Shown here: positions 1 through 6,305 of the stretch, one piece after another
Position numbering within the stretch: position 1 is the first letter of the stretch
How the letters are laid out: every line of letters starts with the position of its first letter
Virus record (IMG/VR): IMGVR_UViG_3300046557_000223
Coordinates: 1-44,467 of that record
DNA from: a virus
Length of the DNA stretch: 44,467 nucleotides
Reading direction: 5' to 3' (one strand)
Translations under genes and position numbers: made by a program
Notes under the pieces: generated by a model
Told to the model about the DNA's origin: nothing
The model's input: only the letters and a program-made list of their open reading frames with translations
Databases searched by the model: none

Positions 1-127
1 GCCTTGCGGCTGGCGGTGCGTGCGCGGGATTGTTCGATGGTCGTCATCTGGCTTGCTCCGTAGTCGATAGGTGAACGGTACTCCTGCCCTGTGACATTGT
101 CAACAGTCAGCAGCAAATAATTTTGTT
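1..127. repeat. Left copy of 127-bp terminal direct repeat
   Basis: Positions 1-127 are identical to 44341-44467. The copy covers the codons around the start of the leftmost leftward gene and half of the divergent control region. A length of exactly 127 matches the largest k-mer of a common short-read assembler, so the repeat most likely marks closure of a circular contig rather than a packaged terminal redundancy. Gene content is continuous across the junction, which supports a circular or circularly permuted genome. Confidence 0.95.
75..103 (-). promoter_or_regulatory. Candidate leftward promoter (early leftward operon)
   Basis: On the minus strand a perfect -35 TTGACA lies at 103-98. Seventeen bases on, a weak -10-like TACCGT lies at 80-75. 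Transcription would begin near 68-69, about 20 bases before the ATG of the first leftward gene (44387, equivalent to position 47 on the circle). The -35 lies inside operator palindrome 92-102, so a bound regulator would block it. The -10 matches at only 3 of 6 positions, so the call is tentative. Confidence 0.5.
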
Positions 128-138
128 GACATTGTCAC
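91..138. promoter_or_regulatory. Paired operator palindromes in the divergent control region
   Basis: The 11-bp perfect palindrome TGACATTGTCA occurs twice, at 92-102 and 127-137. The flanks are mirrored: GTGACATTGTCAAC at 91-104 and GTTGACATTGTCAC at 125-138 are inverted copies at 13 of 14 positions. Centre-to-centre spacing is 35 bp. The pair sits between the leftward operon and the rightward Cro-like gene, as expected for lambda-type regulator binding sites. The likely ligand is the 69-residue HTH protein at 164-373. I saw no further copies apart from the one duplicated by the terminal repeat. Confidence 0.7.
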
Positions 139-143
139 GCGGC

Positions 144-149
144 TATGAT
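144..149 (+). promoter_or_regulatory. Candidate -10 of the rightward promoter
   Basis: TATGAT matches the sigma-70 -10 consensus at 5 of 6 positions and lies just downstream of the second operator palindrome. The -35 region at 121-126 is poor (TTTTGT), which suggests an activated promoter or a weak one. Transcription would start near 156, only 7-8 bases before the ATG at 164. No Shine-Dalgarno sequence precedes that ATG, so the regulator mRNA would be nearly leaderless, like lambda cI made from PRM. Confidence 0.45.
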
Positions 150-163
150 TCCATCGGCCCACT

Positions 164-373
164 ATGGCGAAAAATAAAACGCAAACAATCATTGATCGAT
201 TCTCGAAAGCTGGCGTCTCGCAGAGTGAGATTGCTAACGCTCTGCAGGTTGAACGCACGGCCGTCACCAAGTGGATTCGGCGGAATCGGATACCACCATG
301 GCATCGCGTTGCGCTCGTCGCGATTGCCGAGCTTCGCGGCGTCGAGCTAACTATTCAGGAGGTAACGCGGTGA
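164..373 (+). CDS. Cro/CI-like helix-turn-helix regulator
   Basis: This 69-residue basic protein has one helix-turn-helix, about residues 17-38 (GVSQSEIANAL followed by RTAVTKWIRR), of the Cro/YdaS type. It is predicted to bind the TGACATTGTCA palindromes just upstream and to control the two divergent transcription units. It is small enough to be DNA-binding domain only, so it resembles Cro more than a full CI repressor with a cleavage domain. No Shine-Dalgarno sequence precedes the ATG, consistent with a near-leaderless transcript. Its TGA overlaps the GTG of the next gene (GTGA). No second repressor is visible nearby, so which state it favours cannot be told. Confidence 0.8.
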   Translation: MAKNKTQTIIDRFSKAGVSQSEIANALQVERTAVTKWIRRNRIPPWHRVALVAIAELRGVELTIQEVTR

Positions 374-624
374 AAATCTGGAAAACTCAGCTACTCAAAA
401 CCGATTATCAGGGCATTGCCGTTCCGTTCGGCGCGAAATTCCTGACGGCGCAACTGCAGGCCGGCGAATGGTGCATCTGGTATCTGTGCAACGATCAGCA
501 GCCAATGACGTCGCGCAAAATTGTGGTCGTCGGGACTGGTCATGAAACTCCGTCCGGCGTTCTCGACTATATCGACACGATTCAGGACGGCGCGTACGTC
601 TTCCATCTATTCGAGGCGGTCTGA
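370..624 (+). CDS. DUF7352-like small phage protein
   Basis: This 84-residue protein starts at GTG 370, overlapping the regulator's stop. A strong AGGAGGT ribosome site at about 357-363 decides the start. The N-terminal VKIWK, the block PFGAKFLTAQLQ near residues 17-28, the W-rich stretch after it and GTGHETP near residue 55 resemble a compact beta-rich domain common in phage early regions (DUF7352, from memory). The function of that family is not known to me. The next gene begins three bases after its stop, so it belongs to the rightward early operon. Confidence 0.75.
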   Translation: MKIWKTQLLKTDYQGIAVPFGAKFLTAQLQAGEWCIWYLCNDQQPMTSRKIVVVGTGHETPSGVLDYIDTIQDGAYVFHLFEAV

Positions 625-626
625 CC

Positions 627-794
627 ATGAACCAACAAACCAAACGCAACGCCGGCTATGCGATTCTCGGCGCGATCGGCGGAGCTGGATATACCGCGCT
701 GATGGTATTCGCGCCGGGACTAGCATTCGCGCTGGCGCTGGTCTGTGCCGTGTGCATCGCGATCGTCGGCGGACTGGCGTTCGTTCTGTCATGA
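627..794 (+). CDS. Small two-helix membrane protein
   Basis: This 55-residue protein has a short charged N-terminus and then two hydrophobic stretches rich in Ala, Gly, Leu and Val (about residues 11-27 and 29-53) that could form two membrane helices. It lies between the DUF7352-like gene (two-base gap) and the next gene (ATGA overlap at 791-794), so it is translationally coupled on both sides. No recognised family. Its size and topology would suit an inner-membrane accessory or superinfection-type protein, but that is a guess. Confidence 0.6.
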   Translation: MNQQTKRNAGYAILGAIGGAGYTALMVFAPGLAFALALVCAVCIAIVGGLAFVLS

Positions 795-982
795 CCGCCG
801 ACGAACCCACCTGCCGCAGCAACCTACTCCACGCCGCCGAACTCTGGGCCCAGTTCCTCACGACAGAGCAGCTGGCAACCGTCTATGCAACCGGAATAAT
901 CGCATGCCGTCCGCACTCGAAACTGGGGAACCTCGAAGTGATCGTTCGAGTGACACCGCGCGCGCCGAGTACGCCAGGTTGA
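791..982 (+). CDS. Hypothetical early protein
   Basis: The 63-residue product begins with an ATG overlapping the previous stop (ATGA), which supports this start. The sequence is mildly acidic at the N-terminus and ends in a Pro/Arg-rich tail. No motif or family recognised. The downstream gene starts inside it at 904 in another frame, so one of the two overlapping 3' portions may not be translated. Confidence 0.5.
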   Translation: MTADEPTCRSNLLHAAELWAQFLTTEQLATVYATGIIACRPHSKLGNLEVIVRVTPRAPSTPG

Positions 983-1104
983 TCGCGCTGTGTCGACTGC
1001 TGCAGCCGTTTGGTGCGCGGATCGTTCCGGCCGATCCTGGGCCATGGATCACGTTCGGCGATACGCGGTGGCCGCCGGAACGGCCGTGGAAACGTCGTGT
1101 TTAA
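904..1104 (+). CDS. Hypothetical early protein, overlapping
   Basis: This 66-residue reading frame overlaps the previous gene by 79 bases. Its middle (EYARLIALCRLLQPFGARI) looks like an amphipathic helix and its C-terminus is Pro/Trp/Arg-rich. There is no clear ribosome site before ATG 904, so translation may depend on coupling. Its stop overlaps the GTG of the zinc-binding protein that follows. No family recognised. Confidence 0.4.
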   Translation: MPSALETGEPRSDRSSDTARAEYARLIALCRLLQPFGARIVPADPGPWITFGDTRWPPERPWKRRV

Positions 1105-1366
1105 ACGCGGCTACACCTGCCGATGCTGGCGCTGTTTCGCGAGCCGCACGCTGCGGAAACGTCCGAGTGAATACGTGCGTCCGCCGCGCTGTCAGTACTG
1201 CCGAACGGAGACGATGTTCATCGACAGGTTCCGCATGCGCGTCGAGTATCGACGGCCGTTGTGCGACTGCCATGGTTACGGGTTCAAGCATCGGCGCGGG
1301 AGCGGCTGGTGCGTCCATTCCAAAATAGAGAGGTCACAAGATGAGTGCGAACGACGGTTTGGTTAG
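1097..1366 (+). CDS. Cysteine-rich zinc-ribbon-like protein
   Basis: This 89-residue protein, read from GTG 1097, has paired cysteines: CRCWRC near residues 8-13, CQYC in the middle, and a C-terminal block CDCHGYGFKHRRGSGWC. The spacing suggests one or two zinc sites. The 'CxCxGYxFxHRRGSxWC' style ending is familiar from small phage proteins encoded near replication genes, whose role is unknown. The start overlaps the previous gene by 8 bases and the end overlaps the next gene by 26, typical of this compact operon. Confidence 0.6.
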   Translation: MFKRGYTCRCWRCFASRTLRKRPSEYVRPPRCQYCRTETMFIDRFRMRVEYRRPLCDCHGYGFKHRRGSGWCVHSKIERSQDECERRFG

Positions 1367-1532
1367 CGTGTCGCTGCGTCCCGATCAGTGGGAATTGATT
1401 TGGATGATGGCGCGTTTCTGCAAAACTCGATTGAAAAATCAAGCGACGAGTTCCAATATTCACGAAATGGCCGGTGAATATGTAGTCGAGCGTATCGACG
1501 AAATTCTAGGCGATGCGGGAGCGTTGCTATGA
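1341..1532 (+). CDS. Hypothetical small acidic protein
   Basis: This 63-residue protein has a GAGAGGT ribosome site at the right distance from ATG 1341. It is predicted mostly helical, with a Trp-containing segment (WELIWMMARF) and an acidic C-terminus. It is coupled to the next gene by an ATGA overlap at 1529-1532. Base composition is less GC-rich than its neighbours. No family recognised. Confidence 0.65.
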   Translation: MSANDGLVSVSLRPDQWELIWMMARFCKTRLKNQATSSNIHEMAGEYVVERIDEILGDAGALL

Positions 1533-1975
1533 CCGACGCCAACAAACGCCTACTCGCCGCGAAACTCGGACGTGCCGCCGCGTGGCGTCTCAAACGATAC
1601 TTCGAGCTAGTCGAACGCGCATGCCTCAAGCCTTCGCCGAAACACGAGGCCGACGTCGCGGCGTACTACGCGAAGGCGAAACAGGCGATGGACGAGTTTA
1701 TGCGGGCGCGATTTGTGGCGAACGCACCAAAGTGCGACTGCGAGTGCCATACGCCCGGCGTGGTGATGTTTCACTGCATGCCGTGCTGCAATGAGGATCG
1801 CATCCCGACTGGATACGGTAAGAAACCGTTGTTCGTCGGTCATGCGTGGAAATCGTCAGCCGAATCGGCCGTCGCTGAATTCAGTCGGCGCATTAACGAA
1901 GAGCAGACATTCTTTGCCGATCTTTTGGCTGGGCGGATGACGCTCGGCATCGGCCGCCTTCACGAACCGCATTGA
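1529..1975 (+). CDS. Hypothetical protein with a Cys/His cluster
   Basis: This 148-residue protein starts in an ATGA overlap. The first 60 residues are Ala/Lys/Arg-rich and helical. A metal-site-like cluster follows (CDCECH, then HCMPCC about ten residues later), and the C-terminus is helical. It sits directly before the helicase gene (three-base gap) in the same operon, so a replication or recombination accessory role is plausible but not shown. Confidence 0.6.
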   Translation: MTDANKRLLAAKLGRAAAWRLKRYFELVERACLKPSPKHEADVAAYYAKAKQAMDEFMRARFVANAPKCDCECHTPGVVMFHCMPCCNEDRIPTGYGKKPLFVGHAWKSSAESAVAEFSRRINEEQTFFADLLAGRMTLGIGRLHEPH

Positions 1976-1978
1976 CGC

Positions 1979-4345
1979 ATGTCCGAACTCCGCGACTACC
2001 AGCAGCAGGCAATCGCCGAAGTCCGCGCGCATATCAAGCGTGGCGTTCGGCGTGTGCTGGTGCAGGCACCGACGGGTTCGGGCAAGACGATCCTCACGTC
2101 GCATATGCTCGGCAGCATCGGCCGCGCCAAGCAAACCGGTTGGTTCATCGTTCACCGGCAGGAATTGCTAACGCAATCGTCGATCAAGTTCCGCGACGAA
2201 GAGATACCGCACGGCCTGGTGATGGCTGGTTACTCAATGCAGCCGGACAACCATATTCAAATTTGCAGCATCGGCACGCTTGTTCGCCGATACAAAAATC
2301 TGCGCAAACCGAAGTACATCGTTTGGGATGAGTGTTTCCCCGCGGAAACGCTTGTTGACGGCAAGCCTATAAACATGCTAGAAGTTGGCGACATGGTGCG
2401 CTCATTCAACCATGCAACAAATGCGGTTGAACTAAAGCGCATCATGCATAAGTTCAAAACGAAACCTCGCTCGATGTGCACGGTTCACATCGCCGATCGT
2501 TCGATCTTGTGCACAGAATCGCATCCGTTCTTCGTAATAGGCAGGGGTTATGTCGAAGCAAAAAGTATACAAGCTGGCGATCTCGTCATCGCCTTGCAAA
2601 ATATGCGCTACGCCTGTGGAGATAAACACCAAGTATCGCCACGACCGCTTAGCAAATCCGGGCTGGGTATTTTGCGGGAAAGAATGCTCGGGGAAATATC
2701 GCGCGATGATATCGGCGGTCACCATGGCGAACACGAATCGCAAGTATGCATCGGATCGAATGCGCTTGCGAAATCCGATGCATCTGGCGGAGAACAGGGA
2801 GAAAATGCGCGCATCACTTCTTCGCATAGGTCATCGACCAAAGACGCGCGGAGGGAATGGGAAAGGCATGACAGTACCGCAGCGATTGCTGTTGGAGAGT
2901 TTGCAGGATCGCGAGTTCTTGGCGGAATACATCTACCCGACAGGAACTCGCGGCTGCGGGATTCCGACGCATTACAAGATCGATATAGCGAATCCGAATA
3001 TTTGTCTTGCAATCGAGATAGACGGGTTCTCTCATACGGCTCTTTCTCGACAAGCCCAGGACAAAAAGAAAACGGAATTTATGGAATCGCGCGCGTGGAC
3101 TCTGTTGCGTTTCACGAACAGACAAGTGATGGAACATTTGCAGGACGTGCTGGCGACGGTTTCGTCTACAATATCGAAGTTGAAGATAACAACAACTATT
3201 TCGTAGAAGGTATACTTGTCCACAATTGTCACCACATCCGCGCGAACTCCTGGCAATCGGTGTTCGCTGCGTTCCCCGACGCCGTACACATCGGCCTCAG
3301 CGCCACGCCGTGCCGTCTGGACGGCCGAGGGCTTGCCGATTGTTTCGATGTCATGGTGCGCGGACCGTCTACTGCGCAGCTGATCGCCGAAGGCTACCTG
3401 TCACCCTATCGCCTATGGGCGCCGCCGCTCGATACGTCGGCACTCCACACACGCATGGGCGATTTTATACAAAGTGAAGTTGTGGAGAAAATGAACACGC
3501 CGAAAATCATCGGCGATGCCGTGGATCACTACGAGAGGATTTGCAAAGATGCTAGAACAATCATTTTCTGTGCGAGTATCGATCATTCCGAGCGGACCGC
3601 TGCCGAGTTCCGAAGCAGAGGATTTCGAGCGGCGCATGTCGACGGAGAAACTTCGCGAGATGCTCGCGAACGTTCTATGCGTGAATTTGAACTCGGAAAA
3701 ATCAAGATTCTTACAAACGTCGATTTATTCGGCGAGGGCATCGACGTCGCTGGAATTGAGTGCGTCATTCTCCTACGTCCCACGCAATCCCTCGGACTCT
3801 ATCTCCAGCAAGTCGGACGAGCCCTCAGACCAGTCTACGGAGACTCAGGTTGGGGAAGCCTTCTTGCGGGGCCTGCAGACCGGCGCCGCGCTATCGCCGG
3901 CGGAACGAAACCGTGTGCTTTCATCCTCGACCACGCCGGCAACAGCGAGCGACACGGATACCCCGACGACGATCGCGAGTGGTCATTGGAAGGTCGTCCC
4001 GCGCGCCAGCAATCCGAGAAAAACGAAACGATCCGCATCTGCGGCGCATGCTACTTCGCGAACCCAGCTACCAGTCGGGCATGTGGAGAGTGCGGCACCC
4101 CGTTCCCCGTCCAGTCGCGCGAAGTCGCGGAAGTCGAAGGGACGCTCGCGGAAGTAACTCCAGAGGAACGCGCGCGGGCGGCCGAACGAACAGCTGCCCG
4201 CATGGCTCAGGGGCGCGCGAAGACGTTCGAGGAACTGGCGGCGTTCGGGCGCGGTAAGGGCATGAAGAAGCCCGAGCGCTGGGCCATGCATATTCTGCGG
4301 GCGCGCGGGGCGTCGTTGAAGGGGATTGATCCGAGGTATTTATGA
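1979..4345 (+). CDS. SF2 DEAD/DEAH-type DNA helicase interrupted by an intein
   Basis: The precursor has 788 residues; removing the intein (residues 119-416) leaves a 490-residue helicase. N-terminal RecA-like domain: Q-motif-like start, Walker A APTGSGKT at 30-37, and Walker B/motif II split as DE|CHH by the intein. Motif III is LSATP at 440-444, motif VI QQVGRALRP at 610-618, and a C-terminal four-Cys zinc ribbon lies at about 688-709. The family unwinds or remodels DNA using ATP; here it probably serves phage replication or recombination. The intein splits the catalytic motif, so the enzyme should be inactive until splicing. Within the intein, the sequence between about residues 204 and 395 reads as out-of-frame translation of a nested endonuclease gene. 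The next gene overlaps by ATGA. Confidence 0.9.
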   Translation: MSELRDYQQQAIAEVRAHIKRGVRRVLVQAPTGSGKTILTSHMLGSIGRAKQTGWFIVHRQELLTQSSIKFRDEEIPHGLVMAGYSMQPDNHIQICSIGTLVRRYKNLRKPKYIVWDECFPAETLVDGKPINMLEVGDMVRSFNHATNAVELKRIMHKFKTKPRSMCTVHIADRSILCTESHPFFVIGRGYVEAKSIQAGDLVIALQNMRYACGDKHQVSPRPLSKSGLGILRERMLGEISRDDIGGHHGEHESQVCIGSNALAKSDASGGEQGENARITSSHRSSTKDARREWERHDSTAAIAVGEFAGSRVLGGIHLPDRNSRLRDSDALQDRYSESEYLSCNRDRRVLSYGSFSTSPGQKENGIYGIARVDSVAFHEQTSDGTFAGRAGDGFVYNIEVEDNNNYFVEGILVHNCHHIRANSWQSVFAAFPDAVHIGLSATPCRLDGRGLADCFDVMVRGPSTAQLIAEGYLSPYRLWAPPLDTSALHTRMGDFIQSEVVEKMNTPKIIGDAVDHYERICKDARTIIFCASIDHSERTAAEFRSRGFRAAHVDGETSRDARERSMREFELGKIKILTNVDLFGEGIDVAGIECVILLRPTQSLGLYLQQVGRALRPVYGDSGWGSLLAGPADRRRAIAGGTKPCAFILDHAGNSERHGYPDDDREWSLEGRPARQQSEKNETIRICGACYFANPATSRACGECGTPFPVQSREVAEVEGTLAEVTPEERARAAERTAARMAQGRAKTFEELAAFGRGKGMKKPERWAMHILRARGASLKGIDPRYL
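2333..3226 (+). mobile_element. Intein (298 residues) in helicase motif II
   Basis: Splicing blocks are clear. Cys1 at 119 begins CFPAETLVDGKPINMLEVGD (block A). CTESHPFFV is block B with its Thr and His, and GYVEAKSIQAGDLV completes the N-terminal Hint half. The C-terminal half has block F (VYNIEVEDNNNYFVEG) and ends LVHN, followed by extein Cys417 (block G, HN|C). All residues needed for standard Cys1/Asn/Cys+1 splicing are present. GC content is visibly lower than in the surrounding phage DNA, indicating acquisition. Between about 2590 and 3165 the intein frame carries no recognisable endonuclease domain but an Arg/Ser/Gly-rich filler. The endonuclease lies there in the +1 frame instead. 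Confidence 0.93.
2550..3206 (+). CDS. Vsr/DUF559-like homing endonuclease nested out of frame in the intein
   Basis: The 218-residue product is read +1 relative to the helicase/intein. The N-terminal zinc finger has CxxC at 16/19 and CxxxC at 42/46. A basic linker follows, then a PD-(D/E)XK-fold nuclease domain of the DUF559/Vsr type: KIDIA with Asp145, LAIEIDGFSH with Glu156, Asp158 and His162, then RAWTLLRFTNRQV (about 181-193). It would cleave intein-less helicase alleles and drive homing. The ATG at 2550 is preceded by TAGGCAGGGG (AGG at spacing 8, or AGGGG very close). The first ~13 residues overlap intein coding sequence, as do the last ~13 (stop at 3206, inside block F). Internal initiation is the likely expression route. 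The family is known from 'fractured genes' with split inteins and from phage introns; this arrangement differs. Confidence 0.85.
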   Translation: MSKQKVYKLAISSSPCKICATPVEINTKYRHDRLANPGWVFCGKECSGKYRAMISAVTMANTNRKYASDRMRLRNPMHLAENREKMRASLLRIGHRPKTRGGNGKGMTVPQRLLLESLQDREFLAEYIYPTGTRGCGIPTHYKIDIANPNICLAIEIDGFSHTALSRQAQDKKKTEFMESRAWTLLRFTNRQVMEHLQDVLATVSSTISKLKITTTIS

Positions 4346-4797
4346 TATTTGTCGTCAATGGAAAAATGGTCGAAGTTGGATACGTCGACGACGATCTCCG
4401 CAGCTACGCTAAGTCTGTTCTGGATGGATGCGCCAACCACGACAGCAGAATTAGCGGTTTCGACATGACCGGACGCAGGTCGCATTCCAATGCGGCAATT
4501 CCAATATATGGCAGGCCAAGAGTGGACAGCGTGGCCCATGAAGCGTGCATAGCGCGCGCATCGGCGCCTGCGGAACTGAAAGTAGCGTTTACGAGATGGC
4601 AAAATTTTTGGATATTCATTGCGCGATTGTTCGTGCGGGCTGAACGAAAAACGTCAATCGTTAGAGCGCATATGGCTTCGCGCGTCACCGCGCGCGCTGG
4701 CTGGTCAGGTCGCCGGTCGGCGCCGCCAATATCAGCAATGCAGAATGCCAAACGCTGGCAGCGATCCGGCATCACTTACGTCAACTGTAAACCTTGA
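4342..4797 (+). CDS. Hypothetical protein after the helicase
   Basis: The 151-residue reading frame begins in an ATGA overlap with the helicase stop, which supports the start. The first third is acidic (VGYVDDDLRSYAKSVL). The rest is strongly basic with several Trp and Arg residues, suggestive of nucleic-acid binding. Composition is lower in GC than the following genes. An open frame from 4619 to 4873 overlaps the 3' part, so a frame change near 4620-4700 cannot be excluded. No family recognised. Confidence 0.5.
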   Translation: MIFVVNGKMVEVGYVDDDLRSYAKSVLDGCANHDSRISGFDMTGRRSHSNAAIPIYGRPRVDSVAHEACIARASAPAELKVAFTRWQNFWIFIARLFVRAERKTSIVRAHMASRVTARAGWSGRRSAPPISAMQNAKRWQRSGITYVNCKP

Positions 4798-4873
4798 CAG
4801 GTCGCCGACTTCGCCGGCAGCCTCTACAATCCGCTTGACGGGCCCGGCAGTCGGGGTGTATGAGGGGGAGTGA

Positions 4874-5206
4874 ATGGAGCGGGACTGGAACCGAAGTAAT
4901 AGCGTGTGGAATGTAATATTGGCCGGCACGATTGGATCGCCGCCAATGCTGGCCTTCCTTCTCCTGATCGTCGCTTTCGTAATGGGACTCACCGTCGACG
5001 CGGTTTACGGCATCCGCGACGAGTTGCGACAGAACGAGATTCGCCGGACCGAAGAGATGAAGACGCTGCGAATGGAACTGCGATTACTCAGCAACGATTC
5101 GCGCGATCTGCAGTCGGTCATGATCTCTCACGGATACGCCAAACCGACCGATTTCAGCTATCCTGCCGGCATCGATTCCCCGGCGCAGAAAGGTAAGCAA
5201 CCATGA
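4874..5206 (+). CDS. Membrane-anchored coiled-coil protein
   Basis: This 110-residue protein has a GGGGGAG ribosome site just before ATG 4874. One hydrophobic segment at about residues 26-46 (MLAFLLLIVAFVMGL) is followed by a charged heptad-like stretch (about 48-80) and a Pro-rich tail. It is probably an inner-membrane protein with a coiled-coil arm. It heads the run of membrane and lysis genes and overlaps the next gene by ATGA. Function unknown. Confidence 0.65.
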   Translation: MERDWNRSNSVWNVILAGTIGSPPMLAFLLLIVAFVMGLTVDAVYGIRDELRQNEIRRTEEMKTLRMELRLLSNDSRDLQSVMISHGYAKPTDFSYPAGIDSPAQKGKQP

Positions 5207-5571
5207 GCGGAACTGCATGCTCGATCATCATCAACGGCAACAAGTCGCAGGCGAACGCGATGTCACTCGCGACCGAGCAGATTCTTGCGGCCGCATCTTC
5301 GGCTCAGAAAGCGTCGGCTAATACACTGTTGACCGGATTCGTCGTGCAAGGCGAAACGTTGCTCGGTATCCGGGTCAGGCCGACGCGAGATGAGTACAAT
5401 CCCGATGTGGTAATCACCATCAATGCGAATCTTGTCGTCGGCCTCGCTCGCACAATCTGCGCGATCGGATATGACAATTTCACGCCGGCCCAGCAACAGC
5501 ACGCGACCGACTTCATGGCTGCGTTCAACGGCACGACCGACACGCTACTCGCGGAAATCACCGCGTCGTGA
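5203..5571 (+). CDS. Hypothetical protein in the pre-lysis cluster
   Basis: This 122-residue soluble protein is rich in Ala, Thr and Ile. It starts in an ATGA overlap and ends in a GTGA overlap, so it is tightly coupled to membrane proteins on both sides. The middle (GETLLGIRVRPTRDEYNPDVVITI) looks like a small beta domain and the ends are helical. No motif or family recognised. Confidence 0.6.
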   Translation: MSGTACSIIINGNKSQANAMSLATEQILAAASSAQKASANTLLTGFVVQGETLLGIRVRPTRDEYNPDVVITINANLVVGLARTICAIGYDNFTPAQQQHATDFMAAFNGTTDTLLAEITAS

Positions 5572-5912
5572 CCACCTCAGCTGCACCCGACGAGAAGCAG
5601 TCGCGAATAACGTGGCTGCACTCGTCCTGGCCTCAGCTGCTTCTATTCCTCGTCGTCCAGATCGGCGGCCTACTCTGGTTCATGCGCGGCGTCGCTGACG
5701 ACCAGCACCAGCAGATCGCGCTACAGACCGAATTCAATACCGAATTCAAGGGGCAAATGTCGCAGCTCAATTTGAGCATGCGCGCCATGTCCGAGCAGGT
5801 AGCCAACCTGGCGACCAGCTATGCGCGTATCGACGAGCATATGAAAGGCATCGAGCAACGCGTCAACACGCACGATCACCGCATCGACAAAATAGAGGAG
5901 TGGAAACGATGA
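5568..5912 (+). CDS. Membrane-anchored coiled-coil protein (lysis-region)
   Basis: This 114-residue product starts at GTG 5568, overlapping the previous stop. A single membrane helix at about residues 22-39 (PQLLLFLVVQIGGLLWFM) is followed by about 70 residues of heptad-like coiled coil ending in HDHRIDKIEEWKR. The shape resembles small phage membrane proteins found near holins (DUF7201-like in appearance), but I cannot name the family with certainty. It could act in lysis or as a membrane tether. Confidence 0.6.
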   Translation: MTTSAAPDEKQSRITWLHSSWPQLLLFLVVQIGGLLWFMRGVADDQHQQIALQTEFNTEFKGQMSQLNLSMRAMSEQVANLATSYARIDEHMKGIEQRVNTHDHRIDKIEEWKR

Positions 5913-6022
5913 TGGAATTATTGCATGGATTCGTTCTCGGGCTGGCGTTCGCGACGGCATGCGGTGTCATACTCATCGGCATCAAAGCCTATCGCCTGCA
6001 ACCCAGACGGTGGCGCGCATGA
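5909..6022 (+). CDS. 37-residue single-pass membrane peptide
   Basis: The frame begins ATGATG at 5909, overlapping the previous stop and preceded by an AGAGGAG ribosome site. The peptide has one hydrophobic helix (about residues 4-24) and an Arg-rich C-terminus, giving a positive-inside orientation. Its stop overlaps the ATG of the next membrane protein (ATGA). A holin-like or antiholin-like role is possible from context only. Confidence 0.55.
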   Translation: MMELLHGFVLGLAFATACGVILIGIKAYRLQPRRWRA

Positions 6023-6165
6023 ATACCATCCTGAACGATCTGCTATTCGTGCTGGTCGGAGCGATATTCGTGCCCACGTCCGTACATGTCTGGCTCGATG
6101 CTCGCGGACTCGAACTTATCGCCAAGATCCGCGCGAAGTTCGGCAAACCGGCCGCGCCGAAGTGA
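6019..6165 (+). CDS. 48-residue single-pass membrane protein
   Basis: The ATG at 6019 overlaps the previous stop. One hydrophobic segment (LLFVLVGAIFVPTSVHVWL, about residues 8-26) is followed by a basic helical tail. It is the second of three consecutive tiny membrane proteins linked by overlapping start-stop signals immediately before the endolysin-like gene, so it is a candidate component of the holin set. Confidence 0.55.
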   Translation: MNTILNDLLFVLVGAIFVPTSVHVWLDARGLELIAKIRAKFGKPAAPK

Positions 6166-6305
6166 CGCCGTTCCAAGCCTGGGCGTTCTGGACCGGCGTA
6201 ACGGTCGTCCTCGCCGCAATCGCATTCTGGTTCACGATCCGCCACTCCGCCATCAAGCCGGCGGCTGATGAGCCGGACGAACATTCAAAACACTGGGGGA
6301 TATGA
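6162..6305 (+). CDS. 47-residue single-pass membrane protein
   Basis: GTG 6162 overlaps the previous stop (GTGA). One membrane helix (about residues 7-26, FWTGVTVVLAAIAFWFTI) is followed by an acidic, His-containing tail. The next gene starts four bases before its end. Position directly upstream of the endolysin-like gene makes it a holin candidate. The three small membrane proteins cannot be ranked from sequence. Confidence 0.55.
   Translation: MTPFQAWAFWTGVTVVLAAIAFWFTIRHSAIKPAADEPDEHSKHWGI

Noticed and set aside
1-127. Genuine short direct terminal repeat of the virion DNA
   Set aside because: The length equals an assembler overlap and no boundary feature is visible; a circular or permuted genome is simpler.
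126-149. Perfect TTGACA (126-131) paired with TATGAT (144-149) as a rightward promoter
   Set aside because: The spacer is only 12 bases. The TATGAT remains a possible -10 with a different, weak -35; the TTGACA is better explained as part of the operator palindrome.
2600-3160. In-frame endonuclease domain within the intein
   Set aside because: The helicase/intein frame here has no LAGLIDADG, HNH or GIY-YIG motif and reads as a shadow of the +1-frame nuclease.
4794-4830. TTGACA and TACAAT before the gene at 4874
   Set aside because: The spacing is 25 bases, too long for a sigma-70 promoter, and neither element has a partner at the proper distance.
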